A DNA stretch of 64,000 nt from assembly GCA_949825025.1 (NCBI GenBank), contig OX463778.1:28663265-28727264 (forward strand), written 5' to 3'. The translations under genes were made by a program, and so were the position numbers. Shown here one piece after another: positions 41,301-51,869 of the stretch; positions within the stretch are counted from its first letter, which is position 1; each line of letters starts with the position of its first letter. A model generated the notes under the pieces. It was not told where the DNA came from and did not search any database. It saw nothing but the letters and a program-made list of their open reading frames with translations. This stretch comes from Siphlonurus alternatus (Eukaryota > Arthropoda > Insecta > Ephemeroptera > Siphlonuridae).

Positions 41301-44300
41301 TTGCTAAAAATGGGGTTTTGCAAGTCGTCTATTGTTGATGATATATATATATATATATACCATTAAAAAAGTAACGGACATTCCCAGATTTTTTAATTGT
41401 TCCTATATTATATACTATTTATAAGGATCAAATTTCTAAACAGATATGCAAGAGTATTGTTTGTTGTGAAACAACTAATTTGAAAATAAAAATATGGACT
41501 GTTTTCAAAAACTAAGGAGATTTAAGCGTCAAGTTAAAACATTTATAAGGAGACATAGTCTTTTCGCTTCATATGTTGCGTTGGCAACTAGTTTAGCCCT
41601 TATAATTTTTGTTTCGAAATTCTCAGGTAAATATTTTTCAAAGAGAAACTAAAAGATCTGAGGGTATACCATGCACATATCCTCTAATATATATATATAT
41701 AATATGCATACATACATACATTTACATAGTAACAGTAAATATAATATAATTAAAGTTTGTATAGATTTTGGATTTAATAACGGAGATGGTATATAATAAT
41801 AATATAAAAAATAAATTTGTGTAATGCTCCTTCTATTACAGAAAATCCTTTACCTACAATTTACCAAGACAGAATCAACTATGCTAATCCAAATTATGGA
41901 GCAGAAATAACATGTGGCACCAATACTACGCCAATGTCACTAGGCTACTACCACATATTTGGATTTAAGACATCCGAGTTGGTCTCTAACCCAAGACTTG
42001 CAATTGAGGTAAACAGAAAACAAAAAATGGTGGGCAATTTCTTATTTTTTTAAATATTTTTAAAAAATACAACTCGAGATATAATATAATTATGAATTTT
42101 ACTATATTAATTAATATGCATTTTGGTTGGATATTAAATTATGGAAATAATATTATAATAAGAACACAATGCCAGTTTTCTTATATTCATAAAATTTAAA
42201 ATAAAATTTCTCATTGTTATAATGAACAGATAATATATTTCATTTGTTGCATTGATGTACGTTTTAATTGTATGCAGTATTATCTATCTTTTTTATGGGA
42301 TTTCTCTTTATAGAATTTTCTGATGGTTTCAGCCGGGCATCGACGTCTCACAGGGGTTTTGCTTCAAGGGGAGTAAAGCAACCCTAATCATCAAGTTGTC
42401 GAGGAGGGTGATTCTGAGCACCGTTATGGTGGAGCACATTGACGAACGGCTGACCAAGGGTTCGGGCACCTCTATGCCTAAGGACTTTAAAGTCTACGTG
42501 AGTCTGATATATATGCTGTAGTTTTAATATTTAAGATGTATTTTATATAATATATACTCATAACAGTATAGGTGCTGTTTTAATTATTTACAAAAATTAC
42601 CTGATCTTAAATTCACGACCATGCACCATTAACATAACTATGCATTGCAACATTGTAATACGTCGATGTGGCGTCACGTGGCAGCGCACATTTGTCCGAT
42701 CTGCATTCGCAATAGATTCTTTTTTTTTTTTTACGCCATGTAGAGCCATCTTTTGAGTAAATTTAGTAGTAAAATCGATTGCTGCATTGATAGTGCCTGA
42801 TCTATAGTGCAGGCAGTGGCGTGCGGTCCATTAATGCGTTGGATGCGGCGCATCTAGAGAAAATTTGAGCTTTCTTTAAAGAATATAAATATTTTCTTTT
42901 TCAATTTCATCACGTCAAATTTCGATAAAAAAAAATAATTTATCTTTGTCTATGTGAAAATCTTCGTTTGAATTTATTGAAGCGTTTACCGCAAAAACGT
43001 AAATGAATTCGCGGTGCAATGCAAAGACGCCCTCTTGCATGAAAGCGGTAGACTCACTCAGCTTTGTTTTCCCCATGCATGAATCTACATTTCCCCTCCC
43101 ACGCCCGTTTTTTCGTATAGTTTTATCATCAAAGAAAAAGCTGAGCTTTCTACCGATTTAGGAGGTGGGGGCGAGCTTCAGTCCTGGGAGGGAGTTGAGG
43201 GAGGGGAGCGACGACGATCGAGGAGCCGATGTTTTTGCCTCGTGGATTATCGTAAATTATATGCTGCCGGGGAAAAAAATATAAGATTCGAAAACTTTAT
43301 CTCTTATTTTTAAAGCAAAATTAACAAATATATAGTTTCACAATTATGAAATCCACACTATAATTATTTTAAACGATTAAACTCATGTTCTTAAATTGAC
43401 TTTACCTTTCAAAACAACAAATTATTTGAAAGAAATTACGTATCTTAGAAAATAAAATATTGATTTATCGACTGCTATCCTGATCAATCCGCGTCGCGGA
43501 TCACAATTACAATTTAATTGACTGCATAGAATAAAATGCGTATTTTTTTTTCACGTATTGCAGCTGTACATAGTCGGAATCACAATACAAAAATTATACG
43601 TATTGTTTTTAGTGAAAATAATTATATTATATATTAATTATGTGCTGATCGATCATGAATATAACTGTCATACGATCGATATAAAAAAAGACATTACCGA
43701 CAAAAAATTTAACTCGTCTTACAAATTGATTTAAATAATTATTTGTGATTGATTTTAGAATTGTATAAAACGTCGAAATATAATATATTTTTGTGTTATT
43801 TTTATGCTTAAAAAGTCGCCTGCCACGCCCCCTTTTTAAAAATTTTTTCTCCTGCGGCGGGCTATCCGGGGGGCTCCGCCCCCCGGACCCCCCTTTTGCT
43901 GTGTCCAGTCCCATAATTTTGCCCCCGCATTACTGCCTGCTAAACCCACCGCACGCCACTGAGTGCAGGTATACTTAAGTATATAGACAATGTCTATACT
44001 TGACTTAAGTCATAAAAAAGAATAAATTTATTTACATTATTTTCATATTTCTCACCTCTAAATATTAGCATGATCTTTTTAAATTATAATGATTAAACCT
44101 CAAATTTAACACCTATGTCTTTAGAATATTCTACAACAAAATCAACAAGTTGACAGAAAACAAACAGCTGGTAGAATTGACGATCGAAAACCGTTAAGTC
44201 AGCAAGAATGTGAACTTAAGTATAGGGTGTACTTAAGTATCGGTCACATATCTATACATTACGGAAACTTAAGTATACCCTATACTTTAGTTGCTTTTAT

Positions 44301-44789
44301 ACTTTTCACAGTATAGATGAGGCAAAGAGCGTAGAAAGAGGTACTAAATTTGCTCAAAAGATGGCTCTATATGGTGTACAAAAAAAAAAAAAAAAAAAAC
44401 AATTACGAATGCAGATTGGACAAATGTGCACTGCCATTCTAAATGATGTGTCCTACTAAATAATTTATAACTTTGCAGGTGTCTTCTGATAATGAAAATT
44501 TTAAAGTACTAGGTACCTTCAGGTTTGATAAATCTGGACTCACCCAGGAGTTCAACTTCAAGGTAGGTACAGTTGAGCAGAGCTCTGCCACGTTTTTTAT
44601 TTCAGGTGTGATCATTTTAGCTTGAGATTGATTTCAGAGTGAATACCTGACGACCTACCTGAAGGTCGAAATTGACAGCAACTGGGGGACCGAAACCCAC
44701 ACTTGCCTGTACGGTCTCCGTGTGTTCGGCATACCGGTGACCAGCTACTAGCCCTCCCAAGACCCACAACTATGTTACTTTAATGTTTT

Positions 44790-44828
<39 letters not shown>

Positions 44829-46672
44829 GGTTGCATGGATAAAAGATGTATTTTTTGAAGGACAACAATGTATTCGTTATTCTTTCTAGATAATAAAACT
44901 TTCATTTAATATTTTTTATTTTTTAAATATAAAATTAAAATCATACATTGTTTTGAAACTTTTACTTTGCTATATTATGCATTGATGCATTCATATTAAA
45001 ATTATGGACTCAATCTTTACCCCCCTCCCCCCTCCCCAAAAAAAGTATTCAATTTAATGCTAATTCTGATTTAGCTAAATTCACTTTTCTTTACTGGATT
45101 TTTTTTTTTTTTTTTTTTTTTTAATATTTTAGGTCCAAGACCGAGTTGTAATATTATTATATGGCATATTTATAGTGAACATCCATGTATTTTTATTTCC
45201 TTCGGTTGAAATTTTGGGAATAAATTGTACATTAAATGTCTTTTTGTCAGATAAATAACACCCCATGCATGTTTATCGACGTTTTTATATTTTTTTTAAA
45301 AAAATATTGAAAGTATACAGATAAGGGCGTCACTTCTTGGTAAAAAGGATAGGACTTATAAAATATAAAATGTAAGGGACTTGCATGGCTTCAAACCTAA
45401 ACTTTGAATACCATTTTAGCAACACTTCCTGGTTTCTAAAAAAAAAAAAAATAATAATAAAAAGAGGCATTGCACCCTCTATTTCTGCAGTAAAAATTTT
45501 TGTGGTCGATATACTTGATTGCTTTGAAATTTTACTTTATGTTATATATTATTTTTAAAATATATGCCCATTGACACTGTCCCACTAAATGTGACAGCGG
45601 AGCGCGGTACAGTACGTATAGTGCCAAGCAAGGTACGAACCTCTCTCCAACAGGCGGGCAGCTTCTGACATGTATGGGACCAGCAGACGGTTCACCACAA
45701 AGCCAGGGGTGTCCTTGCAGGTGATACAAGTTTTGCCGACAGCCTTGCCCCACTCCATCATCTTGTTGTACGTGTCGTCAGAGGTGTCGGGGGTGCGGAT
45801 CACCTGTAAAAAAAAAGTCACCGTGCTGGCAAGGTGGTAGAATGAAGAAGAACCTTACCTCAAGGAGCTTCATCATCGGAACAGGGTTGAAAAAGTGAAG
45901 TCCTCCAAACTTGTCCTTTCTGTTGGTAGAAACTGCAATCTCTTGAATAGAAAGAGATGACGTGTTGGAAGCAAAGATGGTGTGACTTGGAGCTGCCTAG
46001 AGTTAATTAATTGATTATTTTTACAACCAAAGAATAAAAATACAAGGGAGAAATATCTTACTGCATCAATGGCCGAGAAGAGCTTGTGTTTAACAGCCAT
46101 GTTTTCAACGATGGCCTCGATAACCAGGTCAGCAGACTTAACTGAGGCATTTACATCAACAGAAGTCGACAGTCGTGCAAGAGTATCTTTAACAAATTTC
46201 TCTCCGTCAGCAGGATTGTCCTAAAATATAAATAAACTGTATCAAATATCATGTGGCATATATAATATAAATATTATAAATGAATGGAACATATGACTTG
46301 CAATTAAATATTTAATTAGCCACAATAAAATAAGACCTACTTTGAACTGCTTCTTAGCCACTCTCTGTAGACTGCCTTGAATACTCCCATGAGCTTTCTT
46401 CACCACAGCATCACTAACATCAACCAAGGTGACTACATGACCAGTTTGAGCAGCAACCTAACAGAGAAAAATATACAGTATGCATAATTATACAATTTAA
46501 TTTTTGCAGAAAAGTATTATGAGCTGAAACAAATAAATATTTTCATAGTGCATACCTGAGCAATACCTGACCCCATCAAACCTCCTCCGATCACAGTAAC
46601 TTGTTTAATTGCTCCAGACATTGCAGAAGAAGTTGATAAACATCGTTTTAGGACTGCACACCGAAAAGCCAT
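38370..46672 (-). CDS. HADH: mitochondrial L-3-hydroxyacyl-CoA dehydrogenase
   Basis: The enzyme oxidises L-3-hydroxyacyl-CoA with NAD+ in mitochondrial beta-oxidation. Seven minus-strand exons join in frame to 310 residues (human 314): 46672-46556, 46457-46341, 46220-46062, 45996-45859, 45803-45641, 39121-39005, 38491-38370. Residues 1-18 form a basic, Ser-rich leader typical of a mitochondrial presequence ([17 protein letters not shown]). The NAD-binding Rossmann loop GGGLMGSG is at 29-36. [11 protein letters not shown] carries catalytic His165, and the partner Glu177 ends exon 4, with the same 12-residue spacing as in the human enzyme. The C-terminal domain is intact ([20 protein letters not shown]…GEGYYKYKK). 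The 6.5 kb intron 5 holds an opposite-strand SUN gene and much mobile DNA. The penultimate intron hosts a TTAA foldback element. HADH starts 515 bases from NME6, head to head. Confidence 0.96.
38565..38957. mobile_element. TTAA foldback element, family B
   Basis: TTAA|GGGTAAGATAAC on the left mirrors GTTACCTTACCC|TTAA on the right. The ends are nearly those of family A, but the interior is different (ACAATCGATTGTT near the ends, and a GGATCGACCGATTGTTTTG-type arm). About 390 bases fold into one hairpin. It sits in the last intron of HADH. Confidence 0.87.
39151..39460. mobile_element. family H inverted-repeat element
   Basis: TGGAGTACCGCGACCACAAT on the left pairs with a GTCGATACTCCA end on the right. 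The arms both carry AGAAATGGATAGAG-type sequence. The interior contains GGATTCGAACCC, whose complement fits a tRNA B-box consensus, raising the chance of tRNA-derived sequence. Related but degraded copies lie at 36486-36713 and 45283-45517. Confidence 0.6.
40219..40323. repeat. 42-bp-arm palindrome
   Basis: Bases 40219-40260 and 40282-40323 are inverted copies with one mismatch around a 21-base loop. The arms include AATGCGTATTCGTTGACGAC. It is probably the core of a mobile foldback element; no flanking duplication was seen. Confidence 0.75.
40455..40655. repeat. degenerate half-copy of the 40677 foldback
   Basis: GGTGATAT, the TTCCCATAA segment, AATCAACAACAACAAT and TTTTGCAAGT appear in the same order as in the right arm of the neighbouring palindrome (about 41160-41330), but much diverged. 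It looks like an older relative lying side by side with a younger one. Confidence 0.5.
40677..41334. mobile_element. foldback element, family F
   Basis: CAATAGACGACTTGCAAAAC at the left and GTTTTGCAAGTCGTCTATTG at the right start arms of about 310 bases that match closely to a centre near 41010. No ORF was found. It lies in the long HADH intron, upstream of the SUN gene. TTAA is not present at its ends, so it differs from the TTAA group. Confidence 0.8.
41494..44751 (+). CDS. short SUN-domain protein, nested in HADH intron
   Basis: SUN proteins sit in the inner nuclear membrane and bind KASH proteins to form LINC complexes that couple nucleus and cytoskeleton. Five exons (41494-41626, 41842-42008, 42333-42497, 44479-44562, 44638-44751) join in frame to 220 residues. 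Residues 1-21 are basic, 23-41 form one membrane span, and about 60-220 form the SUN domain, with [36 protein letters not shown] and [18 protein letters not shown], all family hallmarks. The protein is far shorter than SUN1/2 and has almost no coiled-coil stalk. It is closer in plan to testis-type SUN3/SUN5/SPAG4. The whole gene lies inside one HADH intron on the opposite strand. An hAT element is inserted in its intron 3. AATAAA lies at 44892. Confidence 0.9.
42680..44440. mobile_element. older inverted-repeat element enclosing an hAT insertion
   Basis: Outer arms of about 95 bases (42680-42775 and 44340-44440) are inverted copies; both contain GAGCCATCTTTTGAG-type sequence next to a poly-T/A tract and GCACATTTGTCC. 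Inside them, repeated TACTTAAGTAT motifs flank the hAT element at 42814. The simplest order is a foldback element in SUN intron 3, later split by the hAT insertion. Confidence 0.65.
42814..43961. mobile_element. non-autonomous hAT-like element in SUN intron 3
   Basis: CAGTGGCGTGCGGT on the left and ACCGCACGCCACTG on the right are inverted ends. The exact 8-bp duplication AGTGCAGG flanks them (42806-42813 and 43962-43969). The subterminal region has a GGGGGGCTCCGCCCCCC hairpin like that of the element at 29411. No transposase is encoded. Confidence 0.92.
45283..45517. mobile_element. family H relative, degraded
   Basis: ATTTCTGCAGTAAAAATTTT and GTGGTCGATA at the right, plus AGCAACACTTCCTGG and AGGATAGGACTTATA inside, match family H in order. 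It sits in the long HADH intron, just downstream of exon 5. Confidence 0.5.
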
Positions 46673-47187
46673 GATAAATGCTGTGGAATTAATATAGATG
46701 AACGATTACGTGGAAAATTTATTATACTGTATGATACAGACTACGTAACAAGCCTGATGCGCGCCTGTATGTTCCTTATCTTTAGCGTGCAACCTTTGAA
46801 CGACTTCGTCCACAAATGAGACAAAGTCTATCAGTATGTATTGTACAGTATTACAAAGGTCAAATGTGATTGCTGCTGGATATAAATAAACTAGGTAATC
46901 TAATAAAATATATATTTTTACCTTATCGAATTATGTAATTAAATCTACAAGAAGTCGAGCAACAAGAAACAAAAGAGGCAAGTCGAAATAATAAAAAAAC
47001 AGCTGATATTGCGCGCGTAAGTTTTGGGAAGATTTGGGAACGCCCATTTTTCAGATTTTCACTTTTTTCAGCTGGCTCAGCTGCTGATCCATGGAAACCA
47101 GCAAAAGTTGGTAAACAGAGTGTCTCTTTTAATTTGACAATAATATTAATTATGTGTTGACTTTTGTTCTTATAGTTTTAGTTTGTT
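46673..47187. promoter_or_regulatory. shared HADH/NME6 head-to-head promoter region
   Basis: The two start codons face away from each other across 515 bases, so one region must serve both. It contains TTGCGCGCGTAA and paired CAGCTG motifs near 46995-47085. Both products have known mitochondrial homologues, which makes co-control plausible. Confidence 0.55.
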
Positions 47188-49491
47188 ATGAAATTAAGCA
47201 ATGTAATTTTGCGGAACACTTTAGGGAACGATCTTCAACTCACATTGGCAATAATTAAACCTCATGTGATTAAAGCACCGCATGCTGTGCAGGTAATTTA
47301 TGACTGCCTATATAGTATGCATAAATATACAGCTTCCAGAAATCCAGAGTCCCCAGAGAAATTTTCATTACCCCTGAATGTCAAATTATTTTCTACAGTA
47401 TTTAACGTAAATTAACTTATTTATGTACAGATCACCCAGAGGTCTCTACCGAGCAGGTGGCCTATGTAGTGGTTTGTATCACTGCCTTAATTCACTCGGG
47501 AATCCCGGGATCGCTTCCTACCTCAGGTGAAGGTCATTTTTACAGGAGGTGGGCAGTGGGTACGGATGGTTCTCCGATGGCGTGTGCATGCATTCTACTA
47601 CACTATTTGCACTCGGGAGATACCGAAAGGTGTCGGCTGTCCTGTCTATAAGGTTTTTCTGGTTTCCTGGATGTAGGTGAATGCTGGGACAGTTCCTCTA
47701 AAAGCTGGCCACAGCCGCACTCATTCTTACCTTGTCCACCCTATAATCCTATATCCTTCCATCCCCGTACTCAGGATGGTTGAGGAAAGCTTCCTCTTGT
47801 GAGCCCTATGAGCGAGTGTGCAAGCACTTCAATAGGCTGGCGTCACCGCCTTTGAGGGCTGCAAGCGTCCCTCTCAGTAGATGGCTTCACCGACAAAAAC
47901 CTCTGAGGAATATAGGGCTCCCTCTAAGATGCATGTCCTGGAAACAGAGACCCTGAGGGCCTCACTGGGGAATTTACCACAAATCCTGAGGAAATTAACC
48001 AGGTCTATGCTGTACAGCCAAACATGCCAGCTAATTAAAAAAAAAAGTATATTATGGTCCTTTCTTTATCGGCCTACCATGCCCATGATCATACATGTGC
48101 AATAATGAGAGCTGTTCTGATTACAGTATATATAATATATATATTATCATGCATACAGTATATCAGGTGCATGAGTGCAATTATGAGGTGTAAATAGGCT
48201 AAGCAGAAAGTTTGCAATCGCACTCGCCTATTACAGCTCATTATATTTTTATTATGTACAATCCTTTGCGAGCCACCGTGGCTTAATTAACACATTTGCC
48301 GCATTAATGAGTTAGAGAAGGTTCAACCTCCTGCATGTAAGCATGATGCATGCTCATTCTATACTCGACAACTATTATGTGCATTAATTATTTTATGTAA
48401 TTGTGCATGTAAATCTCTTAATATTAAATTAATATCTTTCAAATCTTAATTTATGCCTGGCTGAGTGGATTAAGTTGTACTCATTCAATGAAAACACCAC
48501 AACCTAAATCGGCAATCTTTTGTGACCTAGCTCTTAATTGTCATAACTAGCTATATAGGTTACTTGCGTTCCAATTTAATGGTTATAAATTATTTTTGTT
48601 GCACAGGATATCAGAGGAATAATAAAAAATAATGGTTTCTACATTTTACAAACTAAACGATTATTATTGAGAAGAGAAGACGCAGAAAATTTTTATGCTG
48701 AGCACAGAGGAAAATTTTTCTTTTGGAGGCTGGTTTCGTTCATGTGCAGGTGTGTAGTAGGTTATTTATGCTTAATCATTACTCTCATAATTAAATAGCT
48801 AAATACACATAAATACAGTGTAAGATGCATGAACCAAGACCAAAAGGTGGAGAACAAGCTGTAAGTACGCAATCTGCAGTGTTTCATCTTTATCACACAG
48901 GTTTACTGTATATAATGACAAATAAAAAACTGTGTTTGTGCTGTAACATCAGCAGGGCTTTTCTCAATTTTTGTATTTACCTGTTGATTAAACTTTAAAG
49001 GCACAGTTCTAGGAATAAAAGATACAATAAAATAAAAATTAAAAAAAAAATGCAAAATTGTTGTGGGGGAAATATATAATAATTCTATGCTCATGTAGCT
49101 AATATACTGTATGATATTGTAGTGGTTGTATTGACGCACACATCTTGGCTAGAGAGAATGCAATTCAGCAGTGGAGACAGTTGATGGGCCCAACTAAAGT
49201 TTTCCAAGCCCAATTTTCTGCCCCTGACTCAATTCGAGGCCTGCACGGTCTGACTGACACTAGAAACGCTGCTCATGGCTCAGGTAATACCTCCTTTACT
49301 TATCACTAATAATAGGGTTGTAACAGGGTTCTTATTTCACAGATTCCGAAGAGTCGGCAGCAAGAGAAATAAATTTTTTCTTCCCACACCTTAACACAAA
49401 AGAGTTGGAAAACACAGGAAAACGTGCTATCGAGTCTGGACTACTTTCTTTTGATGAAAGTAAATTTGAACATAAATTTCAAGGAAAATAA
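47188..49491 (+). CDS. NME6: nucleoside diphosphate kinase 6
   Basis: NME6 belongs to the NDP kinase family, which moves phosphate between nucleoside di- and triphosphates; NME6 itself is known in mitochondria. Four exons (47188-47292, 48607-48749, 49123-49283, 49343-49491) join in frame to 185 residues (human 186). LTLAIIKPHVIKAP opens the fold. APDSIRGLHGLTDTRNAAHG carries the phospho-acceptor His at residue 134. SDSEESAAREINFFFPH follows, as in NME6 rather than NME1/2. Intron 1 holds a tRNA-type SINE. An AATAAA (49487-49492) overlaps the stop codon, and the next gene starts only 62 bases later, so 3'-end formation must occur in a very short space. Confidence 0.95.
47440..47810 (+). mobile_element. 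tRNA-derived SINE in NME6 intron 1
   Basis: GGTGGCCTATGTAGTGGTTT resembles the 5' part of a tRNA with A box, and GGATCGCTTCC (about 47509-47519) matches the B-box consensus GGWTCRANNCC at ten of eleven places. Further on, AGGTGAATGCTGGGACAGTT followed by GGCCACAGCCGC resembles a conserved central domain I recall from tRNA-SINEs of insects and other invertebrates. Both ends are approximate. G/C content is well above the flanks. Confidence 0.65.
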
Positions 49492-49516
49492 AGTTGAATT
49501 TTTACTAATATTTCAG
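49487..49516 (+). promoter_or_regulatory. poly(A) signal and acceptor-like site between NME6 and ATPSCKMT
   Basis: AATAAA overlaps the NME6 stop codon. Ten bases on, TTTTTACTAATATTTCAG has a branch-point-like TACTAAT and an AG acceptor at 49515-49516, 37 bases before the ATPSCKMT start codon. This layout is that of a trans-spliced downstream gene, though cis-splicing or chance is possible. Confidence 0.45.
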
Positions 49517-49553
49517 CTTGTATAAACTAGTTTTAAAAACTAATTGAAACGAC

Positions 49554-50919
49554 ATGCAGAAGTCACTGAGCGAGGATGAATCATTACTAGCTGAGATGGC
49601 TGTAACTAGTACTACTCACAAGAAGGCAATGTCAAAAACTGGAATAGTTTTACTTGGACTCTCTGGTAATACTAATCAAAACAATAATGAGAATATCTTA
49701 AACCAAATATTATTTTACCACAGGGGGAGCTGCCATTGGGCTGAGTGCCATCTGCCTACCTTTTGTGACGCCAGCACTTCGTCGAATCTGCTTGCCGTAC
49801 GTGCCTGCGACGGAGCAGCAGCTATGCAATGTGGTGCAGGCTTTGAAGGCTCCCACAGCGCTTGGCCACAACGCAGTCGGAGCTTCAGTGTGGCGGCAGA
49901 GGCCCGGGGGCAGGCTTCTGGTTGACCTGGGGAGTGGCGATGGGAGAGTGGTGAGTCCATCTTAAACTTACTCGCTGTCAGGTAAAGAATTCTTTAAGGT
50001 TATACCAGTGAGGTGTTAAGTACAAAGTAAGAGAAAAGAACACATTATGGAATGAAAACTTAATATTAACTGCAAATTAATGTATTTCCTCTTTTTCCTT
50101 TCAATAGAACTGCAACCTACTTTTCCATTTTCTCTTGTTGACAATTAACAGCTCAAGACTAATTATTGAGAATTCATGTACTTTACTCACTTGATCCAGT
50201 AAAGATAGATCTTGTTGTATCAATGCTAAACAGGTGGAGAGGACTAGCATGGAAGGGATGGCAAGTGTTGGAGTGGAGCTGAATGCTTGGCTAGTGCTCT
50301 ATTCCCGAGTTAGAGCCCTGTTGACCAGAGTCTCCCCTCGTCCCCACTTCAAGCGAGCAAACCTGTGGAACTTCTCGTTGCGGGAATACTCTGATGTGGT
50401 CATCTTTGGCGTCCAGCCCATGGTGAGAGTCTCTGGAAACTTGTGTGGTACTATTTTCAGCTTGTCTGCTTTTAAAATTTGCAGTTATTTAAGTTAATAA
50501 ATTTAATTGAAATAAAATACATACAACTGTAATTGAAAAAAAAAAGGGTATTTTTTTCCTGCGTAGAGTTTACTTGAATTTGAATGTTTGTATATTTTTT
50601 TTATCTTACCTAGATGGGTTTGTGGTTGTAAAATCGGGTTAAAGTTAAGCCAACTATCAAATTAATCTTTGTATATATGGTGTTACAGTATATGATTCAC
50701 GAGGTCCACAGTTTTGATAAATGTTTTATCTTTCAGATGTCGGAGCTAGAAGTCAAATTTGGGCAGGAACTGCTAGAGGGTAGCAGAGTAGTTGCATGCC
50801 GTTTCTCTCTCCCAACTTGGCGGCCAATAGCAACATTTGGTTCAGGCGTGGACACAGTGTGGCTCTATCATGTGGGCAAGTCAAAACCTGTTGCAACCTC
50901 AAAGCAGGCAAGCAGCTAA
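49554..50919 (+). CDS. ATPSCKMT: ATP synthase c-subunit lysine N-methyltransferase
   Basis: The FAM173B/ATPSCKMT family methylates a lysine of the ATP synthase c-subunit in mitochondria, supporting respiration. Four exons (49554-49665, 49724-49950, 50234-50422, 50737-50919) join in frame to 236 residues (human 233). A hydrophobic segment at about 29-50 is followed by FVTPALRRICLPYVPATEQQ, the family's conserved pre-catalytic stretch. The SAM-binding motif VDLGSGDGR is at 104-112, then VGVELNAWLVLYSR, NLWNFSLREYSDVVIFGV and VVACRFSLPTW. The start at 49554 gives the longest frame; a second ATG at codon 16 is possible. It lies 62 bases after NME6 on the same strand and ends tail-to-tail with the ZAD gene. 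The single FAM173-type gene could also be named FAM173. Confidence 0.93.
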
Positions 50920-51090
50920 TGTAGGGGCTTATAGGCCATTTTCACAGGAGTGCAGAAATCATCTCTTATACCTGTAACTTAAAATGATTCAAGCTTAAAG
51001 CCTTAAAAATTTTAGAGTAGGAAAACATAGAATTTCAGGTCTTGTTTTTATTTACATTTTAAACTACTTAGAGACTAGTCTTTGTTTTTT

Positions 51091-51371
51091 ACATACATAC
51101 ATGCATCACTGACGAAGCACCATGCGGGATGTTAAGGCCCGCTTAGATAAAAGCCATGCTTACGTCTAACTCTAACATGACGTCATGTGAGAGGGGTATC
51201 AGTAGAGGAGTATGTTAAGAGATAGGGAAAACCAGTATTACCATCTGTAGCCGCCGTACCACCTCCACTGAATACAAAGGAATACTTGCCATACTGTGAG
51301 GAGAAACGATCGTAAACTTCGAGCCCAAACATCCCGCTCGGTGCTACGTCTGTCTGTGCATGCATGTATGT
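51091..51371. mobile_element. MITE with ~40-bp inverted ends
   Basis: ACATACATACATGCATCACT through GAAGCACCATGCGGGATGTT at the left is mirrored by AACATCCCGCTCGGTGCTAC through TGCATGCATGTATGT at the right. A minus-strand open frame of 60 codons inside is probably a by-product. It lies between the 3' ends of ATPSCKMT and the ZAD gene. Confidence 0.7.
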
Positions 51372-51647
51372 TTTTTTTAATTTATTGAAATATTTGAAGA
51401 TTTGAACTACTTTTATGTTTCTTTAGCAAGGTATTTCAATTTTTAATTATGCAGTGAATTTTTTTTTCTTAGCCTAAAAACTAGAGTTTTTCTTAACTGT
51501 AACCTAGTCTTTATGCTTTGTGATTTCATTCTTGTACTTGTACCCTTACCCAATGATCATACAAAGTAATTTAACTGGCTAAAGCTAAAGCCAGTTGTAT
51601 CATTGTTACATACCTAACTGTATGTCTAATTAAAGTAATTAAAGATG

Positions 51648-51649
<2 letters not shown>

Positions 51650-51716
<67 letters not shown>
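51650..51716. repeat. (TA)n microsatellite
   Basis: About 67 bases of alternating T and A, shortly downstream of the ZAD gene stop codon. Confidence 0.97.
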
Positions 51717-51719
<3 letters not shown>

Positions 51720-51869
51720 AAATGAAAATCAGAAATGAGATTAAATACTTTTAACTAATGTTAAAAACAATGAAGTACGTATTTTTATTGTAAAAATATA
51801 TTTTTATTATTAAATTCCTGATACAATTATAAGTGATTTAAAATTCATTTAATGCTAGAGAGGGAGGTG

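Noticed and set aside
44797..44825. Long A run after the SUN gene, possible retrocopy tail
   Set aside because: The SUN gene has four introns, so it is not a retrocopy; similar A runs are common here.
47457..48105. Plus-strand ORFs in NME6 intron 1
   Set aside because: They fall in or next to the SINE-like segment and have no domain.
51183..51365. 60-codon minus-strand ORF with a protein-like look
   Set aside because: It lies inside the MITE at 51091-51371, between its inverted ends, with no splice sites or known domain.
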